Source: Desulfonatronum thioautotrophicum (GTDB lineage: Bacteria; Desulfobacterota; Desulfovibrionia; Desulfovibrionales; Desulfonatronaceae). From it: DNA of 64,000 nt. The translations under genes were made by a program, and so were the position numbers. The stretch is from the NCBI RefSeq assembly GCF_000934745.1, contig NZ_JYNO01000001.1:1-64000 (forward strand). Reading direction: 5' to 3'. The notes under the pieces are model-generated. The model was not told the origin of the DNA, made no database searches, and was given only the letters and a program-made list of their open reading frames with translations. Positions 1 to 9,571 of this stretch are shown here, in pieces (positions within the stretch are counted from its first letter, which is position 1; each line of letters starts with the position of its first letter).

Positions 1-168
1 ACCTTTGAGAATCGCAATTTCGTCCTTCAAAGCCTGAATAATCTCAGCCTGCAAATAAACCCGCTCCTTCAAACAAGTGCAGACCTCAAGCAGAGCGAGA
101 ACCAGAGGCGATTTCTCTTCTTCACTTACTTCAAGAATATGAGGCGTCTTTGGTGACGAAAAAAGCAT
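1..168 (-). CDS. IS66-type transposase, N-terminal part (cut by window edge)
   Basis: Reading leftward from an ATG at 168, 56 codons remain open to the window edge. The peptide ends in an acidic, leucine-rich coiled-coil stretch (QAEIIQALKDEIAILKG) preceded by SEEEKSPLVLALLEV. This matches the N-terminal leucine-zipper segment of IS66-family transposases as I know them, in which a similar QxxxIQxLxxEIxxLKG stretch precedes the zinc-binding and DDE parts. No catalytic residues are inside the window, so whether the transposase is complete cannot be said. No clear ribosome-binding site is seen before the ATG. Family assignment is inference from a short segment. Confidence 0.6.
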   Translation of the reverse strand, partial: MLFSSPKTPHILEVSEEEKSPLVLALLEVCTCLKERVYLQAEIIQALKDEIAILKG

Positions 169-511
169 GTAGTGACTATGGCATAGAAAAATTCCTGTGC
201 CTAGCCCTGCTTAACAACAAAAAAATGGTGCCACGCCCGGAGTTATTGAGAAGTTACTCTTGTGTGTGCAAACACACTTGATTTACTTCCTATTTTCTTT
301 CTCCTGATGCGATGGTTCGGGTTTCTTGCAGACAGTCTCCGGCACCCCAGCGACAGTAAACGACCATTCTCACACATGCCTATCTCTTGTGTCCTACTCC
401 AAAGGTTTTCATAATTTCAGGAAAATATCTTTTTGCGGAGAAGGCTTCAAGGTTCTCATGGCATTTTTTCCGCAACAGCTGAATTAGAGTCATACTCTCC
501 CCACACAACGC
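169..511. other. intergenic region without a recognisable gene
   Basis: About 340 bp between the transposase start and the tRNA-Pro terminator. It holds only a small GTGTGTGCAAACACAC hairpin near 262-280. I see no convincing reading frame, tRNA or terminal inverted repeat that would define the end of the insertion sequence. Confidence 0.5.
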
Positions 512-545
512 AAAAAGGGGTTAAGCCTTCTCAGCTTAACCCCTT
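512..545 (-). terminator. rho-independent terminator of tRNA-Pro
   Basis: A perfect 12-bp stem (AAGGGGTTAAGC at 515-526 against GCTTAACCCCTT at 534-545) has a 7-nt loop. On the minus strand it runs into a T tract. It lies just downstream of the minus-strand tRNA-Pro. Confidence 0.85.
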
Positions 546-552
546 GAAATTC

Positions 553-629
553 TGGTCGGGATGAGAGGATTTGAACCTCCGACCCCCTGAACCCCATTCA
601 GGTGCGCTCCCAGTCTGCGCTACATCCCG
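553..629 (-). tRNA. tRNA-Pro (anticodon GGG)
   Basis: A 77-nt cloverleaf reads on the minus strand with acceptor CGGGATG pairing to CATCCCG. The anticodon arm CCTGA/TCAGG encloses loop ATGGGGT (anticodon GGG). The T-loop is GTTCAAATC and the 3' CCA is encoded. Confidence 0.95.
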
Positions 630-719
630 TCAAAGAAAAAATTAATACGCCATTCTTCCTCCTGCTGTCAATCTGTCAATCGACCAACGCGAAAAAGCTT
701 TATCGCATGGGGAAGATCT

Positions 720-2147
720 TCAACCCTTGAGGCATGCCATGGGGGCGAGGCGGGCGACTTTGGTGGTCAAGTCGGCCTGGGCCGTGGCTTCGACTACCTG
801 GTGGATGTCCTTGTAGGCCGCGGGGGCTTCCTCGGCCAGGCCCTTAAGATGGCTGGTGCGGACCAGGATGCCCTGGGCATTCAGGGCCTCCAAAATGTCC
901 CGGCCTTTGGCCAGTTTCAGGGCCTGGGACCGGCTCAAGGCCCGGCCTGCACCATGGCAGGTGGAGGCAAACGTGGCCCGGCTGGTATCCCGGCCGGCGA
1001 GAATATACGACGCCGTGCCCATGCTCCCGCCCACCAGCACGGGCTGGCCGATGGTCTGAAATGGCCGCGGGACGTGGGGGTTGCCGGGACCAAAGGCCCG
1101 GGTGGCCCCTTTGCGATGCACGTACAGCGTTTTGAGGGCCGCCTGAACCTGGTGGCGTTCCTTGCGACAGGTGTTGTGGTTGATCTCGAACAGCGTGCGC
1201 AAAGCCGCCTGGGGCAGAATCCGGGCAAAGGCATCCCGGACTCGATGGACAATGACTTGGCGATTGGCCATGGCGTAGTTGGCGCCGCAGGCCATGGCCG
1301 CAAAATAGCTCTCGCCTTCCGGGGAATGGATCGGGGCGGAGACCAGTTCTTTTTCCGGCACGGGGATGCCGTATTTCCGAGCCGCCTGGCCCAGAATCCG
1401 GATGAAGTCCATGCCGATCTGGTGTCCCAACCCCCTAGAGCCGCAGTGCACGGAAAGCAGCACATCACCCGCGGTCACGCCCAGAACCCGCGCCGCGTTC
1501 GGCTCCAACACCTCCTCCACGACCTGGATTTCCAGGTAATGGTTCCCGCTGCCCAGGGTGCCGAGCTGTCGCGTCTCGCGCTTGCGGGCCGCGGCGGAAA
1601 CCTGATTCGGATCCGCGCCGGGCATGGTCCCGCCATCTTCCAGCCGCTCCAGTTCTCCCTGCTCCCCGTACCCCCGGTTCACGGCCCAGCGGGCTCCCTG
1701 GGTCATCACCCGGTCCAGCTCGCGGGTCCCGAGAGACGTGTCGCCCCCCTTGCCCACGCCGGCGGGGACCTGAAGGTGCAACGCGTGCAGCAAGGCCTCC
1801 AGATGTGGTTGGACCTCGTCCCGGTGCATGCCGGTGTGCAACACCCGGACCCCGCAGGCTATGTCGTAGCCCACTCCGCCCATGCAGATCACGCCGCCCT
1901 GGTACGGATCAAAGGCTGCCACGCCGCCGATGGGAAAGCCAAATCCGCTGTGCGCATCGGGCATGGCCAGGGCCGCCTCCAGGATGCCCGGCAGAGCGGC
2001 CACATTGGCCAACTGCCGAACCACGGCCTCATCCATGTCCGCGACCAGGGCGCGGTCCCCGATGATGTTCGCTGGAACGCGCATCGGTCCGCTTCGCGGC
2101 AGCTGCCATACCCAAGGCGTTATCCGGGTCAATGACTTGATGTCCAT
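720..2147 (-). CDS. rtcB: RNA-splicing ligase RtcB
   Basis: A 475-residue protein of the RtcB family, which joins RNA 2',3'-cyclic phosphate (or 3'-phosphate) ends to 5'-OH ends using GTP and Mn2+, in tRNA or rRNA repair. Family landmarks are visible: GGVGYDIACGVR near residue 91 with the metal-binding Asp and Cys, GSGNHYLEIQ, HCGSRGLGHQ, EINHNTCRKERHQ, and CHGAGRALSRSQA, which carries the histidine that is guanylated. Length fits the bacterial family (about 400-480). The start ATG at 2147 follows an AGGT sequence. It lies downstream of mutL on the same strand, separated by about 220 bp, so it may have its own promoter. No archease gene or RtcR regulator is seen nearby. Confidence 0.95.
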   Translation of the reverse strand: MDIKSLTRITPWVWQLPRSGPMRVPANIIGDRALVADMDEAVVRQLANVAALPGILEAALAMPDAHSGFGFPIGGVAAFDPYQGGVICMGGVGYDIACGVRVLHTGMHRDEVQPHLEALLHALHLQVPAGVGKGGDTSLGTRELDRVMTQGARWAVNRGYGEQGELERLEDGGTMPGADPNQVSAAARKRETRQLGTLGSGNHYLEIQVVEEVLEPNAARVLGVTAGDVLLSVHCGSRGLGHQIGMDFIRILGQAARKYGIPVPEKELVSAPIHSPEGESYFAAMACGANYAMANRQVIVHRVRDAFARILPQAALRTLFEINHNTCRKERHQVQAALKTLYVHRKGATRAFGPGNPHVPRPFQTIGQPVLVGGSMGTASYILAGRDTSRATFASTCHGAGRALSRSQALKLAKGRDILEALNAQGILVRTSHLKGLAEEAPAAYKDIHQVVEATAQADLTTKVARLAPMACLKG

Positions 2148-2371
2148 GGAATTACCTGACTACTGGAAACGTAAACTGTCGACATCCTGTTCAAAAAAAA
2201 ACAGGCGCAAGGAGCAATACAAGCGCAAGCTCGAAATGTATCTATTGATACCTGGGAGATTGAACTATTTTCAGCGACGCGGCAATAGGCAGTTTTTCAC
2301 CAGGCAGAGCATTTTTGTTCTCACCAATTTTTCTTGCAAAGACGGCTGGCTTGCCCTGTTTCACCAGGCTG

Positions 2372-4420
2372 TCACCCTTTGCGCTTGAACAGCTTCTCCA
2401 GCTCATTGCCCTCCAGGCGGACGGAAATAGGCCGTCCATGGGGACAGAAGGAGCGGTCAGGGCAGTTCACCCAGGTGTCCAGCAGATGCAGCGCTTCGGA
2501 GCGATCCAGCTCCTGACCTGCTTTGACAGCACTTTTACAGGCCATCAGCGACCAGATCGGATCCAGCCTGCGGGAAAGGGATGGAGCTGCGTCCGATGTT
2601 TGGTCCGATTTCGTCTCCAGGGCCGAGGCATGACTCCATTCCTGACCAGGATGTTGTTCATTGAGCAGTTCCAAAAGGAGTTCCCTGGCCGCTCCGGTGG
2701 CCATGTGTTCCGGCAGGCCGTGGACGAGCAACAAACCAGGCCGGGGATTTTCCAGGCGGAATCCGATTTCCGGCAAGATCGCCCAGAGCTGTTCCAAGGC
2801 CTCCTGCTGAGCCGGATGCAGCGGCAGTTCCAGGGGGATCAGCAAATCGCGGGGGACGGGACGGGCGGAGCGGCGCAAGCGCTGGAACAGAACCCGCTCG
2901 TGCGCCGCGTGCTGATCCACCAGAAGCAGGCCATCGGCTGTGGCCAGGACCAGATAGGTGTTCAGCACCTGCCCCAGGTACTGAACACCGGCCGAATCAG
3001 GACCGGAGGAGCTATCAGATACCAGGGGACGACTGACGGAAGTGGCCCGGGATTCCGCGGGGAAAAGTCGTTGATACTCGCGAAGAGTGGAGAACTTGGG
3101 CCGACTTTCCGGGTTCACGCCATCCGAATAGGCGGCATCATCAGCTGGTGGCCCAGCAGAAGAAAATGGATCGGTTTGAGCTGGTGCAAGGCTATCAGCA
3201 AGACTACCAAACTGACGGTCAATGGGGCGGCCGGGATGGCTTTCGGTGCGCCGGTCCGAGCTCAAATCGGCTGAAAGATTCCCTAAATGACCCTCTGAAA
3301 GACCCACAACGTGATCTTCTTGAGGGTGATCCGCGGGTTGCCCCGGAGCCCGTTCTTCAGACGGTTCAGTGGCGGCAGGGCGCAGGGAGAACGACTTGGG
3401 TTCAGCTTGTTCCAGGGCCTGGGCCACGGCGGCGCGAACCAGGGAGAAGACGCTCTGCTGGTCACGAAACCGGACCTCGGACTTGGCCGGATGGACGTTG
3501 ACGTCCACCTCATCCGGTGGAAGATCCAGAAAAAGGGCCGTCTGCGGGTACTCCCGGGTCAGCAGCCTCCCCTGATAGGCGTCCCGGACCGCGCGCAGCA
3601 AAAGCTTGTCCTGCACCGGACGCAGGTTGACGTACAACAGCATCCGATCCGCCTGCCCCTGGGCCGTGTTTGGCGAGCCGACCATCCCGCGCAGACGCTG
3701 TCCGCCGCGCTCCAGATCCACCTCCAGCAGCCCGTCCGTGACCGTGGGCGGCCAGATTGCGGCCAGACGCTGTCGCAGGTCCGTGGTGGGCGGCAGGTTC
3801 AAAACCGGCCTGTCGCCCACCGTGTATTCAAAATGGACGCCAGGGTGGGCCAAGGCCAGTCTGCAAAAGACGTCCTGACAGCGCTTGCCCTCGGTGGCGG
3901 TGGTTTTCAGGAATTTCAACCGGGCCGGGACATTGACGAACAGATCCCGGACCTCCACCCGGGTGCCCGCGGGAAGAGCGGCCGGACCGGTATCAACGAC
4001 GTGTCCGGCATCGATGTCGATGAACGTGGCCGTCTCCGCCCCTCGGGCCAGGGAGGTCAGCCGCAGGCGCGAGACCGAGGCGATGCTGGGCAGGGCCTCG
4101 CCCCGAAATCCGAAACTGTGCAGGGAGAACAGGTCTTCGCTGCTGAGGATCTTGCTGGTGGCATGTCGGGTCACAGCCAGTTCCAGTTGGTCCGCGGTGA
4201 TGCCGAACCCGTCGTCCTGGACCTGGATCAGCCCCTGGCCGCCGCGGTCCACCACCACCTGTATCCGCTGCGCTCCGGCATCCAGGCTGTTTTCCAACAG
4301 TTCCTTGAGCACGCTGGCCGGCCGTTCCACCACCTCGCCGGCGGCGATCTGGTTTTGCAGTTCCGGCGGCAGGATTTGAATGGAAGGATTGTTCCCAGGC
4401 ATTGAGTGGTCGTTCATCAT
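2372..4420 (-). CDS. mutL: DNA mismatch repair protein MutL
   Basis: A 682-residue MutL. The N-terminal GHKL ATPase shows NQIAAGEVVERPASVLKELL, ENSLDAGA, DDGFGI and FRGEAL (about residues 24-120). A low-complexity linker spans roughly 340-450. The C-terminal dimerisation/endonuclease domain shows DQHAAHERVLFQ (from residue 502), ACKSAVKAG, CPHGRP and a terminal ELEKLFKR. It couples MutS mismatch recognition to strand nicking and removal. In endonuclease-type MutL the first motif is DQHA-X2-E-X4-E; here the last Glu is Gln, so nicking activity is uncertain. It follows the patatin gene by 57 bp on the same strand. A second Met is four codons inside, so the exact start is open. Confidence 0.97.
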   Translation of the reverse strand: MMNDHSMPGNNPSIQILPPELQNQIAAGEVVERPASVLKELLENSLDAGAQRIQVVVDRGGQGLIQVQDDGFGITADQLELAVTRHATSKILSSEDLFSLHSFGFRGEALPSIASVSRLRLTSLARGAETATFIDIDAGHVVDTGPAALPAGTRVEVRDLFVNVPARLKFLKTTATEGKRCQDVFCRLALAHPGVHFEYTVGDRPVLNLPPTTDLRQRLAAIWPPTVTDGLLEVDLERGGQRLRGMVGSPNTAQGQADRMLLYVNLRPVQDKLLLRAVRDAYQGRLLTREYPQTALFLDLPPDEVDVNVHPAKSEVRFRDQQSVFSLVRAAVAQALEQAEPKSFSLRPAATEPSEERAPGQPADHPQEDHVVGLSEGHLGNLSADLSSDRRTESHPGRPIDRQFGSLADSLAPAQTDPFSSAGPPADDAAYSDGVNPESRPKFSTLREYQRLFPAESRATSVSRPLVSDSSSGPDSAGVQYLGQVLNTYLVLATADGLLLVDQHAAHERVLFQRLRRSARPVPRDLLIPLELPLHPAQQEALEQLWAILPEIGFRLENPRPGLLLVHGLPEHMATGAARELLLELLNEQHPGQEWSHASALETKSDQTSDAAPSLSRRLDPIWSLMACKSAVKAGQELDRSEALHLLDTWVNCPDRSFCPHGRPISVRLEGNELEKLFKRKG

Positions 4421-4477
4421 GCGGCACGCGGCGGCTTTTATCGGCTCTTTTCCTGATACATCCGTGATTGTGGGCGA

Positions 4478-5338
4478 TCAGGCGGACGCGCCATTTTGCA
4501 AATTGTGGAGAAAATCCCTGGCAGCCTGGGCGCCCGCCTCGGAGCAGGCCGGACCCTTGAAAAAGTCAATCAAGCGAAAGTCCCGCAGCTCCGGCTGAAT
4601 CAAAAAATCAGGCGGTTCTCGTTCCAGGCGCATCAGGTTCACGGTGCGTTGCATGATATAAATGCTGTTGATCAGCACGGCAAACACATTCAGCGCCCGC
4701 TTGATGGTCGCGACCTTCCTTGAGCACCCGACGGATTCCAGAACATGCGCATTCAGGTCCACGGCAACCACGACCTCCGCCCCCATCTTGCGGCAGAGAT
4801 TGACCGGCAGCGGATTGATCAGCCCGCCGTCCACCAGCAGCCGATCACCAAGCCTGCCGGGGGTGAACACGCCTGGCAGGGCAATGCTGGCCCGTACGGC
4901 GGGGATGATCGGCCCGGTGGTAAAGACCACCTCTTCCCCGGTCACCGCATCCGTGGCGTTCACGGACAGCGGCGGGCGACAGTCCTCCAGATTGTGGACG
5001 CGCAGAAATCCCGCCAAAAACTCCAGGGCCCTGTCCCCGTCAATCAGTCCGCAGCGAGGAAAAACCGGATCAACCATGCTCAACAGGTCCAACCGCTGCA
5101 ATTTCAGGGCTTGGTCCATGAAGCGCTGCCAGTCCCCCCCGGCGTACGCCGCGCCGATGAACGCGCCAATGCTCGATCCGGCAATAAAGCTTGCCCGCAA
5201 TCCTGCCCGGTCCATCTCGTGCATGAAGCCGATGTGGGCAAACCCCCGGGCCGCGCCGCCACCCAGAACAACCCCCAGCTTGTGGGAGCGCAGCTCATCA
5301 AGCGTTTGTGGACGTGCGAACGCCCCCTTGCCGGTCAT
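4478..5338 (-). CDS. patatin-like phospholipase (RssA/NTE type)
   Basis: A 286-residue patatin-fold serine lipase. The oxyanion-hole glycines GGGAARG occur near residue 27, the nucleophile elbow GSSIG near residue 53, and the catalytic Asp in VDGGLINPLP. The Ser-Asp dyad is complete, so the enzyme is expected to be an active acyl hydrolase, probably on membrane phospholipids. No signal peptide is seen, suggesting a cytoplasmic or membrane-associated location. It sits between the cupin-like gene (16 bp upstream) and mutL (57 bp downstream), all on the minus strand, so the three are probably co-transcribed. The physiological substrate cannot be read from sequence. Confidence 0.9.
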   Translation of the reverse strand: MTGKGAFARPQTLDELRSHKLGVVLGGGAARGFAHIGFMHEMDRAGLRASFIAGSSIGAFIGAAYAGGDWQRFMDQALKLQRLDLLSMVDPVFPRCGLIDGDRALEFLAGFLRVHNLEDCRPPLSVNATDAVTGEEVVFTTGPIIPAVRASIALPGVFTPGRLGDRLLVDGGLINPLPVNLCRKMGAEVVVAVDLNAHVLESVGCSRKVATIKRALNVFAVLINSIYIMQRTVNLMRLEREPPDFLIQPELRDFRLIDFFKGPACSEAGAQAARDFLHNLQNGASA

Positions 5339-5354
5339 TGCATTTCGTCCCGAT

Positions 5355-5888
5355 TCAGCGGCCTTGATCCCGAAAACCCTCGCGAATAACGCGGTACTCG
5401 CCGGTTTCCGTGTTCAAGTCGTAGATGTTAAAGTTGGAACGCATGTCCAGCTCCTGGTAGTGGACCGCAAAATTCAACGAAGCCGATCCTTCCGGCCCAC
5501 TGGTGATCCGGTGGAACACGAAGCGCGACCAGACCAGCATGGCCGGTCCGTCAAAGAGCAGTGCACCTTCTTGCAAAACCTGGTTCGGCGTCACCGTAAA
5601 GCTGTGCACCCCGTGACCCTGGAGATAAATATCCACATGGCGGGTGCCGTGGAGCACGATCAAATTGTCATCCTGCGCGGTATGCATGTACCAGGGCCGG
5701 ACCACATCGCCAACCGGGCCGGGCGAGACCGCGCTTTGGGCGTGCAGTACCCGGTCGATGGCGTCGATCCGGGGCAGAAACTCCATGGGCACGTTGTCAA
5801 AGGAGACACCTGGCGTTCTCCGCAGCTGTTGCAGAGGGATGATGCGATAAAAATCGGGGATTTCGGCGATCATGGGCAACGTGGCCAT
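5355..5888 (-). CDS. cupin-fold hypothetical protein
   Basis: A 177-residue protein without a named family that I can assign. It contains a short beta-rich block with paired His and aromatic residues (RPWYMHTAQDD, HGTRHVDIYLQGHG) and later GALLFDGPAMLVWSRFVFHRI, spaced as in single-domain cupins. This suggests a metal-binding or sugar-binding beta-barrel. It has no signal peptide. The ATG at 5888 follows a GGAGG sequence (complement of CCTCC). It is the first gene of a likely cupin - patatin - mutL unit. The function is unknown and the cupin call is by pattern only. Confidence 0.6.
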   Translation of the reverse strand: MATLPMIAEIPDFYRIIPLQQLRRTPGVSFDNVPMEFLPRIDAIDRVLHAQSAVSPGPVGDVVRPWYMHTAQDDNLIVLHGTRHVDIYLQGHGVHSFTVTPNQVLQEGALLFDGPAMLVWSRFVFHRITSGPEGSASLNFAVHYQELDMRSNFNIYDLNTETGEYRVIREGFRDQGR

Positions 5889-6034
5889 CTGGCCTCCTGA
5901 AGTGGCAAATTAGGATGTGGTGGTACGCCGCGCGGCGTAGAGAGTCTGCCGGAGCGGGCTTTGGGTTGATTTCCAGCAAAACGTGGGCACAACTCCCCCC
6001 GGTCAAGCTGGGCATCTCCTCAAAGCTGTTCATC

Positions 6035-6061
6035 GAAAAAAGCCACCGACATGCGGTGGCT
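6035..6061 (-). terminator. rho-independent terminator of tRNA-Arg
   Basis: An 8-bp stem (AGCCACCG 6041-6048 against CGGTGGCT 6054-6061) with a 5-nt loop is followed on the minus strand by six Ts. It lies immediately 3' of tRNA-Arg. Confidence 0.8.
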
Positions 6062-6073
6062 TTCAGGGAAATA

Positions 6074-6150
<77 letters not shown>

Positions 6151-6311
6151 GCAGCATGAACTCCTAGCCCCCGAAGAACTGGACGTCAAGGCGTTGCCGC
6201 CAGCGTGCCGCCAGCGGTGCAGGACTAATTTGCCCTTCGCGAAAGCTACATAATATCAGAATCGTAGGTTGCAGATTGTTCAAGGGTATCCCTCAGAGTG
6301 GTTCTGCAACC

Positions 6312-6370
6312 ATCGAAATCGCCATCGAAATCGGAAAATTTTAAAAATCGATTACGATCACGATTTCGAT
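6312..6370. repeat. GAAATCG inverted repeat, copy 1
   Basis: The arm at 6312-6333 (ATCGAAATCGCCATCGAAAT..) pairs imperfectly with the arm at 6349-6370. The same GAAATCG-based palindrome appears at 21820-21926 and 31994-32031, always between genes. It lies in the 294-bp gap between tRNA-Arg and murA, where no gene is seen. Confidence 0.75.
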
Positions 6371-6444
6371 CCAGAGGGTCTGTGGCTCGAGTACAAATCT
6401 GCCCTGGCCAGAGGTGTCTCAGGGAGGCAACAGAAGTTTTGGGC

Positions 6445-7698
6445 TCACTGGGCCACGCGGCGGATTCGGGCTCCCACCTGGGACAGCTTGGCTTCCAGCT
6501 CTTCGTAGCCACGGTCGAGATGATAAATCCGCAGGACCTCCGTCGAGCCCTTGGCCGCCAGTCCGGCCAGGACCAGGGACGCGCTGGCCCGCAAATCCGA
6601 GGCCATGACCGGCGCGCCAATATACTGGTCCACGCCCCGCACCACGGCGTTCTGACCGGAAACCTTGATCCGCGCCCCCATCCGGACAAGCTCCTGGACG
6701 TGCATGAACCGGTTCTCGAAAATGGTTTCCTTGATCGTCCCGGAGCCGTCGGCCAAGCCCATCAGGGCCATGATCTGGGCCTGCATGTCCGTGGGAAAAC
6801 CGGGAAACGGCTGGGTCATCACATCCACGCCCACCAGGTTGGTCCCGCGCTTGACCAGGACTCCGCTCTTGCCTTCCTGCAGCCATACGCCCATTTCCCG
6901 CAGTTTGTAGACCACCGCGTCCAGATCGGCCATGGAGCAATTCTCCAGATACAACTCCCCGTCCGTGATCACGGCAGCCACCAGGTATGTCCCGGCCTCG
7001 ATGCGATCCGGCATGACGCCGAACTCCGCTCCGTTGAGTCGATCAACACCCTGGACGCGGATGATGCTGGTGCCCTGGCCCTGGATCTTCGCTCCGCAGG
7101 CATTCAGAAAATCAGCCAGATTGGTCACCTCGGGCTCCCGGGCCGCGTTCTCCAGGATGGTCTCGCCCTCGGCCAGACTGGCGGCCATGAGCAGGTTTTC
7201 CGTTCCGCCAACCGTGGGAAAATCGAAATGGATGTGCGCGCCCTTGAGACGCTTGCAGCGGCCTATGATATTCCCGGCCTCCAGTTCGAAGGTGGCACCC
7301 ATCCGCTCCAGCCCGCGCAGATGCAAATCCACCGGCCGGGAGCCAATGGCGCAACCGCCGGGCAGAGCCACCACGGCCTTGCCCAGCCGGGCAAGCAGCG
7401 GTCCCAGGCAGAGCACCGAAGCGCGCATGGTCCGCACCAGGTCGTACGGAGCCTCGGGGATCAGATTTTGTCCCACGCAGGTGACGACGATTTCACCGTT
7501 CTGCTCGGCCCCGCAACCCAGCATGCGCAGTAGCTGAAGCGTCGTGGCAATGTCCTTGAGCTTGGGAACATTGCGCAGCCGGACCGGCCCCTCAGCCAGA
7601 ATGCAGGCCAGCAATATGGGCAAGGCTGCGTTTTTCGATCCACTGACCCGTAACCGCCCGCGCAGAGGGACATTGCCCTCAATAACCAGTTTGTCCAA
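6445..7698 (-). CDS. murA: UDP-N-acetylglucosamine 1-carboxyvinyltransferase MurA
   Basis: MurA transfers enolpyruvate from PEP to UDP-GlcNAc, the first committed step of peptidoglycan synthesis in the cytoplasm. Visible landmarks are [11 protein letters not shown] near the N-terminus with the conserved Lys-Asn, the PEP-binding Cys in [14 protein letters not shown], and [12 protein letters not shown] late in the protein. I place the start at TTG 7698, giving 417 residues beginning MDKLVIEG, because GGAGGG lies about five bases upstream and family members start there. An in-frame ATG 48 bp further upstream would add 16 residues that match no MurA. The Cys form is expected to be fosfomycin-sensitive. 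Confidence 0.95.
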   Translation of the reverse strand: MDKLVIEGNVPLRGRLRVSGSKNAALPILLACILAEGPVRLRNVPKLKDIATTLQLLRMLGCGAEQNGEIVVTCVGQNLIPEAPYDLVRTMRASVLCLGPLLARLGKAVVALPGGCAIGSRPVDLHLRGLERMGATFELEAGNIIGRCKRLKGAHIHFDFPTVGGTENLLMAASLAEGETILENAAREPEVTNLADFLNACGAKIQGQGTSIIRVQGVDRLNGAEFGVMPDRIEAGTYLVAAVITDGELYLENCSMADLDAVVYKLREMGVWLQEGKSGVLVKRGTNLVGVDVMTQPFPGFPTDMQAQIMALMGLADGSGTIKETIFENRFMHVQELVRMGARIKVSGQNAVVRGVDQYIGAPVMASDLRASASLVLAGLAAKGSTEVLRIYHLDRGYEELEAKLSQVGARIRRVAQ

Positions 7699-7954
7699 AA
7701 TTCCCTCCAGATCATGCCGCTCAGTCAGTGGGGACAATACGGACAATGCCCACGGCGACCATGATCATCTGCGGCAATCCGATGCTTTCAAAAGCCGGAG
7801 TTCGCCGATTTGTGTAAAATTGATCCGTTTTCGTACTTCTTGGCAATTGAGCGTTTTGCATTGAACCGATACCCCAGTGTGAGTCGGTACGGGCCGATGA
7901 ACCTCTGGCCAAAAACGGATCACTTTAAACGATGATCTTTCCCCACTCAAGATC

Positions 7955-7984
7955 TTGACGAGGTGGCGAGGATTTGCTTACATA
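7955..7984 (+). promoter_or_regulatory. sigma-70 type promoter of tRNA-His
   Basis: TTGACG at 7955-7960, a 17-bp spacer and TTACAT at 7978-7983 lie about 13 bp before the tRNA-His 5' end. The rest of the 250-bp gap back to murA shows no gene. Confidence 0.55.
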
Positions 7985-7995
7985 TACGTTTTCAC

Positions 7996-8072
7996 GGTGG
8001 GTGTAGCTCAGTAGGTAGAGCACCTGGTTGTGGCCCAGGCGGCCGCGCGTTCAAGTCGCGTCATCCACCCCA
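7996..8072 (+). tRNA. tRNA-His (anticodon GUG)
   Basis: The cloverleaf has acceptor GTGGGTG/CATCCAC with the extra G-1 (7996) opposite discriminator C, as expected for tRNA-His. The anticodon loop is TTGTGGC in stem CCTGG/CCAGG. CCA is encoded at 8070-8072. Confidence 0.95.
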
Positions 8073-8083
8073 TGCAACGCCTC

Positions 8084-8118
8084 AGGGGTCAATCCAAACA
8101 CGGGTTGACCCCTTTTTT
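8084..8118 (+). terminator. rho-independent terminator after tRNA-His
   Basis: The stem AGGGGTCAA (8084-8092) pairs with TTGACCCCT (8105-8113) and is followed by a T tract. Confidence 0.85.
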
Positions 8119-8263
8119 GCTTGCTCCTGATCGAAAAACGTACAGGTCGAAAAACGAACGCTTTTCCCGCATTCAGCGAACCAGGCCGAATCGTTGCGTT
8201 TGCAGGCCTGTTGTGATCCTGCCTCAACAAACTGTACACCACCATGCACAAGGAGAACGTACC

Positions 8264-9571
8264 ATGACCAGAATTCCCGAAACCACCACGGACTTCAAGG
8301 TCCGGGACATGTCCCTGGCCCAGTGGGGACGCCAGGAGATCGAAATCGCGGAGACCGAAATGCCCGGCTTGATGGCTCTGCGGGAGGAGTTCGGCCCGTC
8401 CAAGCCGTTGCGGGGAGCGCGCATTGCCGGTTGCCTGCATATGACCATCCAGACCGCGGTCCTCATTGAAACCCTGATCCACCTGGGCGCGGAAGTCCGG
8501 TGGAGCTCCTGCAACATCTTCTCCACCCAGGACCATGCTGCCGCGGCCATTGCCGCCGCGGGCATTCCGGTGTTTGCCTGGAAGGGCGAGACCGAGGAGG
8601 AATACTGGTGGTGCGTGGACCAGACCATCCAGGGACCGAACGGTTGGACCCCGAACATGATTCTGGACGACGGCGGTGATCTGACCCAGGTTCTGCATGA
8701 ACAGCATCCGGAAATCATGGCCGGCATCCGCGGGCTGTCCGAGGAAACCACAACCGGCGTGCACCGACTTTATCAGATGGAGAAAGCCGGAACCCTGAAG
8801 TGCCCGGCCTTCAACGTGAACGATTCCGTGACCAAGAGCAAGTTCGACAACCTCTATGGCTGCCGGGAGTCCCTGGCTGACGGCATCAAGCGGGCCACGG
8901 ACGTGATGGTGGCCGGCAAGGTTGTGGTTGTGGCCGGATATGGCGACGTGGGCAAGGGCTCTGCCCAGGCCATGCGCGGCCTGGGTGCCCGGGTGCTGAT
9001 CACGGAGATCGATCCGATCATTGCTCTCCAGGCGGCCATGGAAGGCTATCAGGTGGTGACCATGGAAGAGGCCGCGCCGCTGGGAGACATCTTCGTCACG
9101 GCCACGGGCTGCCGGGACGTCATCACCCGGGCGCATATGGACGTGATGAAGGACCAAGCCATTGTCTGCAATATCGGCCATTTTGACCTGGAAATCGACG
9201 TGGCCGGGATCCGCGAGCTGGAATGGGTCACCATCAAGCCCCAGGTGGACCATATCGTCTTTCCCGACGGCAAGCGGATCATCCTCTTGGCCGAGGGCCG
9301 GCTGGTCAACCTGGGTTGCGCCACCGGTCACCCTTCCTTCGTGATGTCCGCCTCCTTCACCAACCAGGTCATTGCCCAGATCGAATTGTGGGCCAACCCG
9401 GACGCGTACGAAAACAAGGTCTACGTGCTGCCCAAGCTGCTGGATGAAAAGGTGGCCCGCTTGCACCTGGGCAAGCTGGGTGTGGGCCTGACCACTTTGA
9501 CCCCGGTCCAGGCCGAGTATCTGGGTATTGACCAGAATGGCCCCTATAAGCCGGAATACTATCGATACTAA
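8264..9571 (+). CDS. ahcY: adenosylhomocysteinase (S-adenosylhomocysteine hydrolase)
   Basis: A 435-residue NAD-dependent enzyme that splits S-adenosylhomocysteine into adenosine and homocysteine, clearing the by-product of methyl transfer. Visible motifs are [30 protein letters not shown], the NAD Rossmann loop [15 protein letters not shown], and the C-terminal [10 protein letters not shown] signature. The start at ATG 8264 follows AAGGAG; the frame is open further upstream only through the tRNA-His gene. Its stop overlaps the next start (TAATG), so it forms an operon with the folate cyclo-ligase and PgeF genes. I looked for an SAH riboswitch in the leader and did not see one. Confidence 0.97.
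   Translation: MTRIPETTTDFKVRDMSLAQWGRQEIEIAETEMPGLMALREEFGPSKPLRGARIAGCLHMTIQTAVLIETLIHLGAEVRWSSCNIFSTQDHAAAAIAAAGIPVFAWKGETEEEYWWCVDQTIQGPNGWTPNMILDDGGDLTQVLHEQHPEIMAGIRGLSEETTTGVHRLYQMEKAGTLKCPAFNVNDSVTKSKFDNLYGCRESLADGIKRATDVMVAGKVVVVAGYGDVGKGSAQAMRGLGARVLITEIDPIIALQAAMEGYQVVTMEEAAPLGDIFVTATGCRDVITRAHMDVMKDQAIVCNIGHFDLEIDVAGIRELEWVTIKPQVDHIVFPDGKRIILLAEGRLVNLGCATGHPSFVMSASFTNQVIAQIELWANPDAYENKVYVLPKLLDEKVARLHLGKLGVGLTTLTPVQAEYLGIDQNGPYKPEYYRY

Noticed and set aside
801-2135. Long plus-strand reading frame opposite rtcB
   Set aside because: It is the mirror of a GC-rich gene; its translation has no family features while the minus strand encodes a clear RtcB.
8120-8263. Possible SAH riboswitch before ahcY
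   Set aside because: The conserved SAH-I core (AGGxGCGyUGC type) is not present in the leader on the plus strand.
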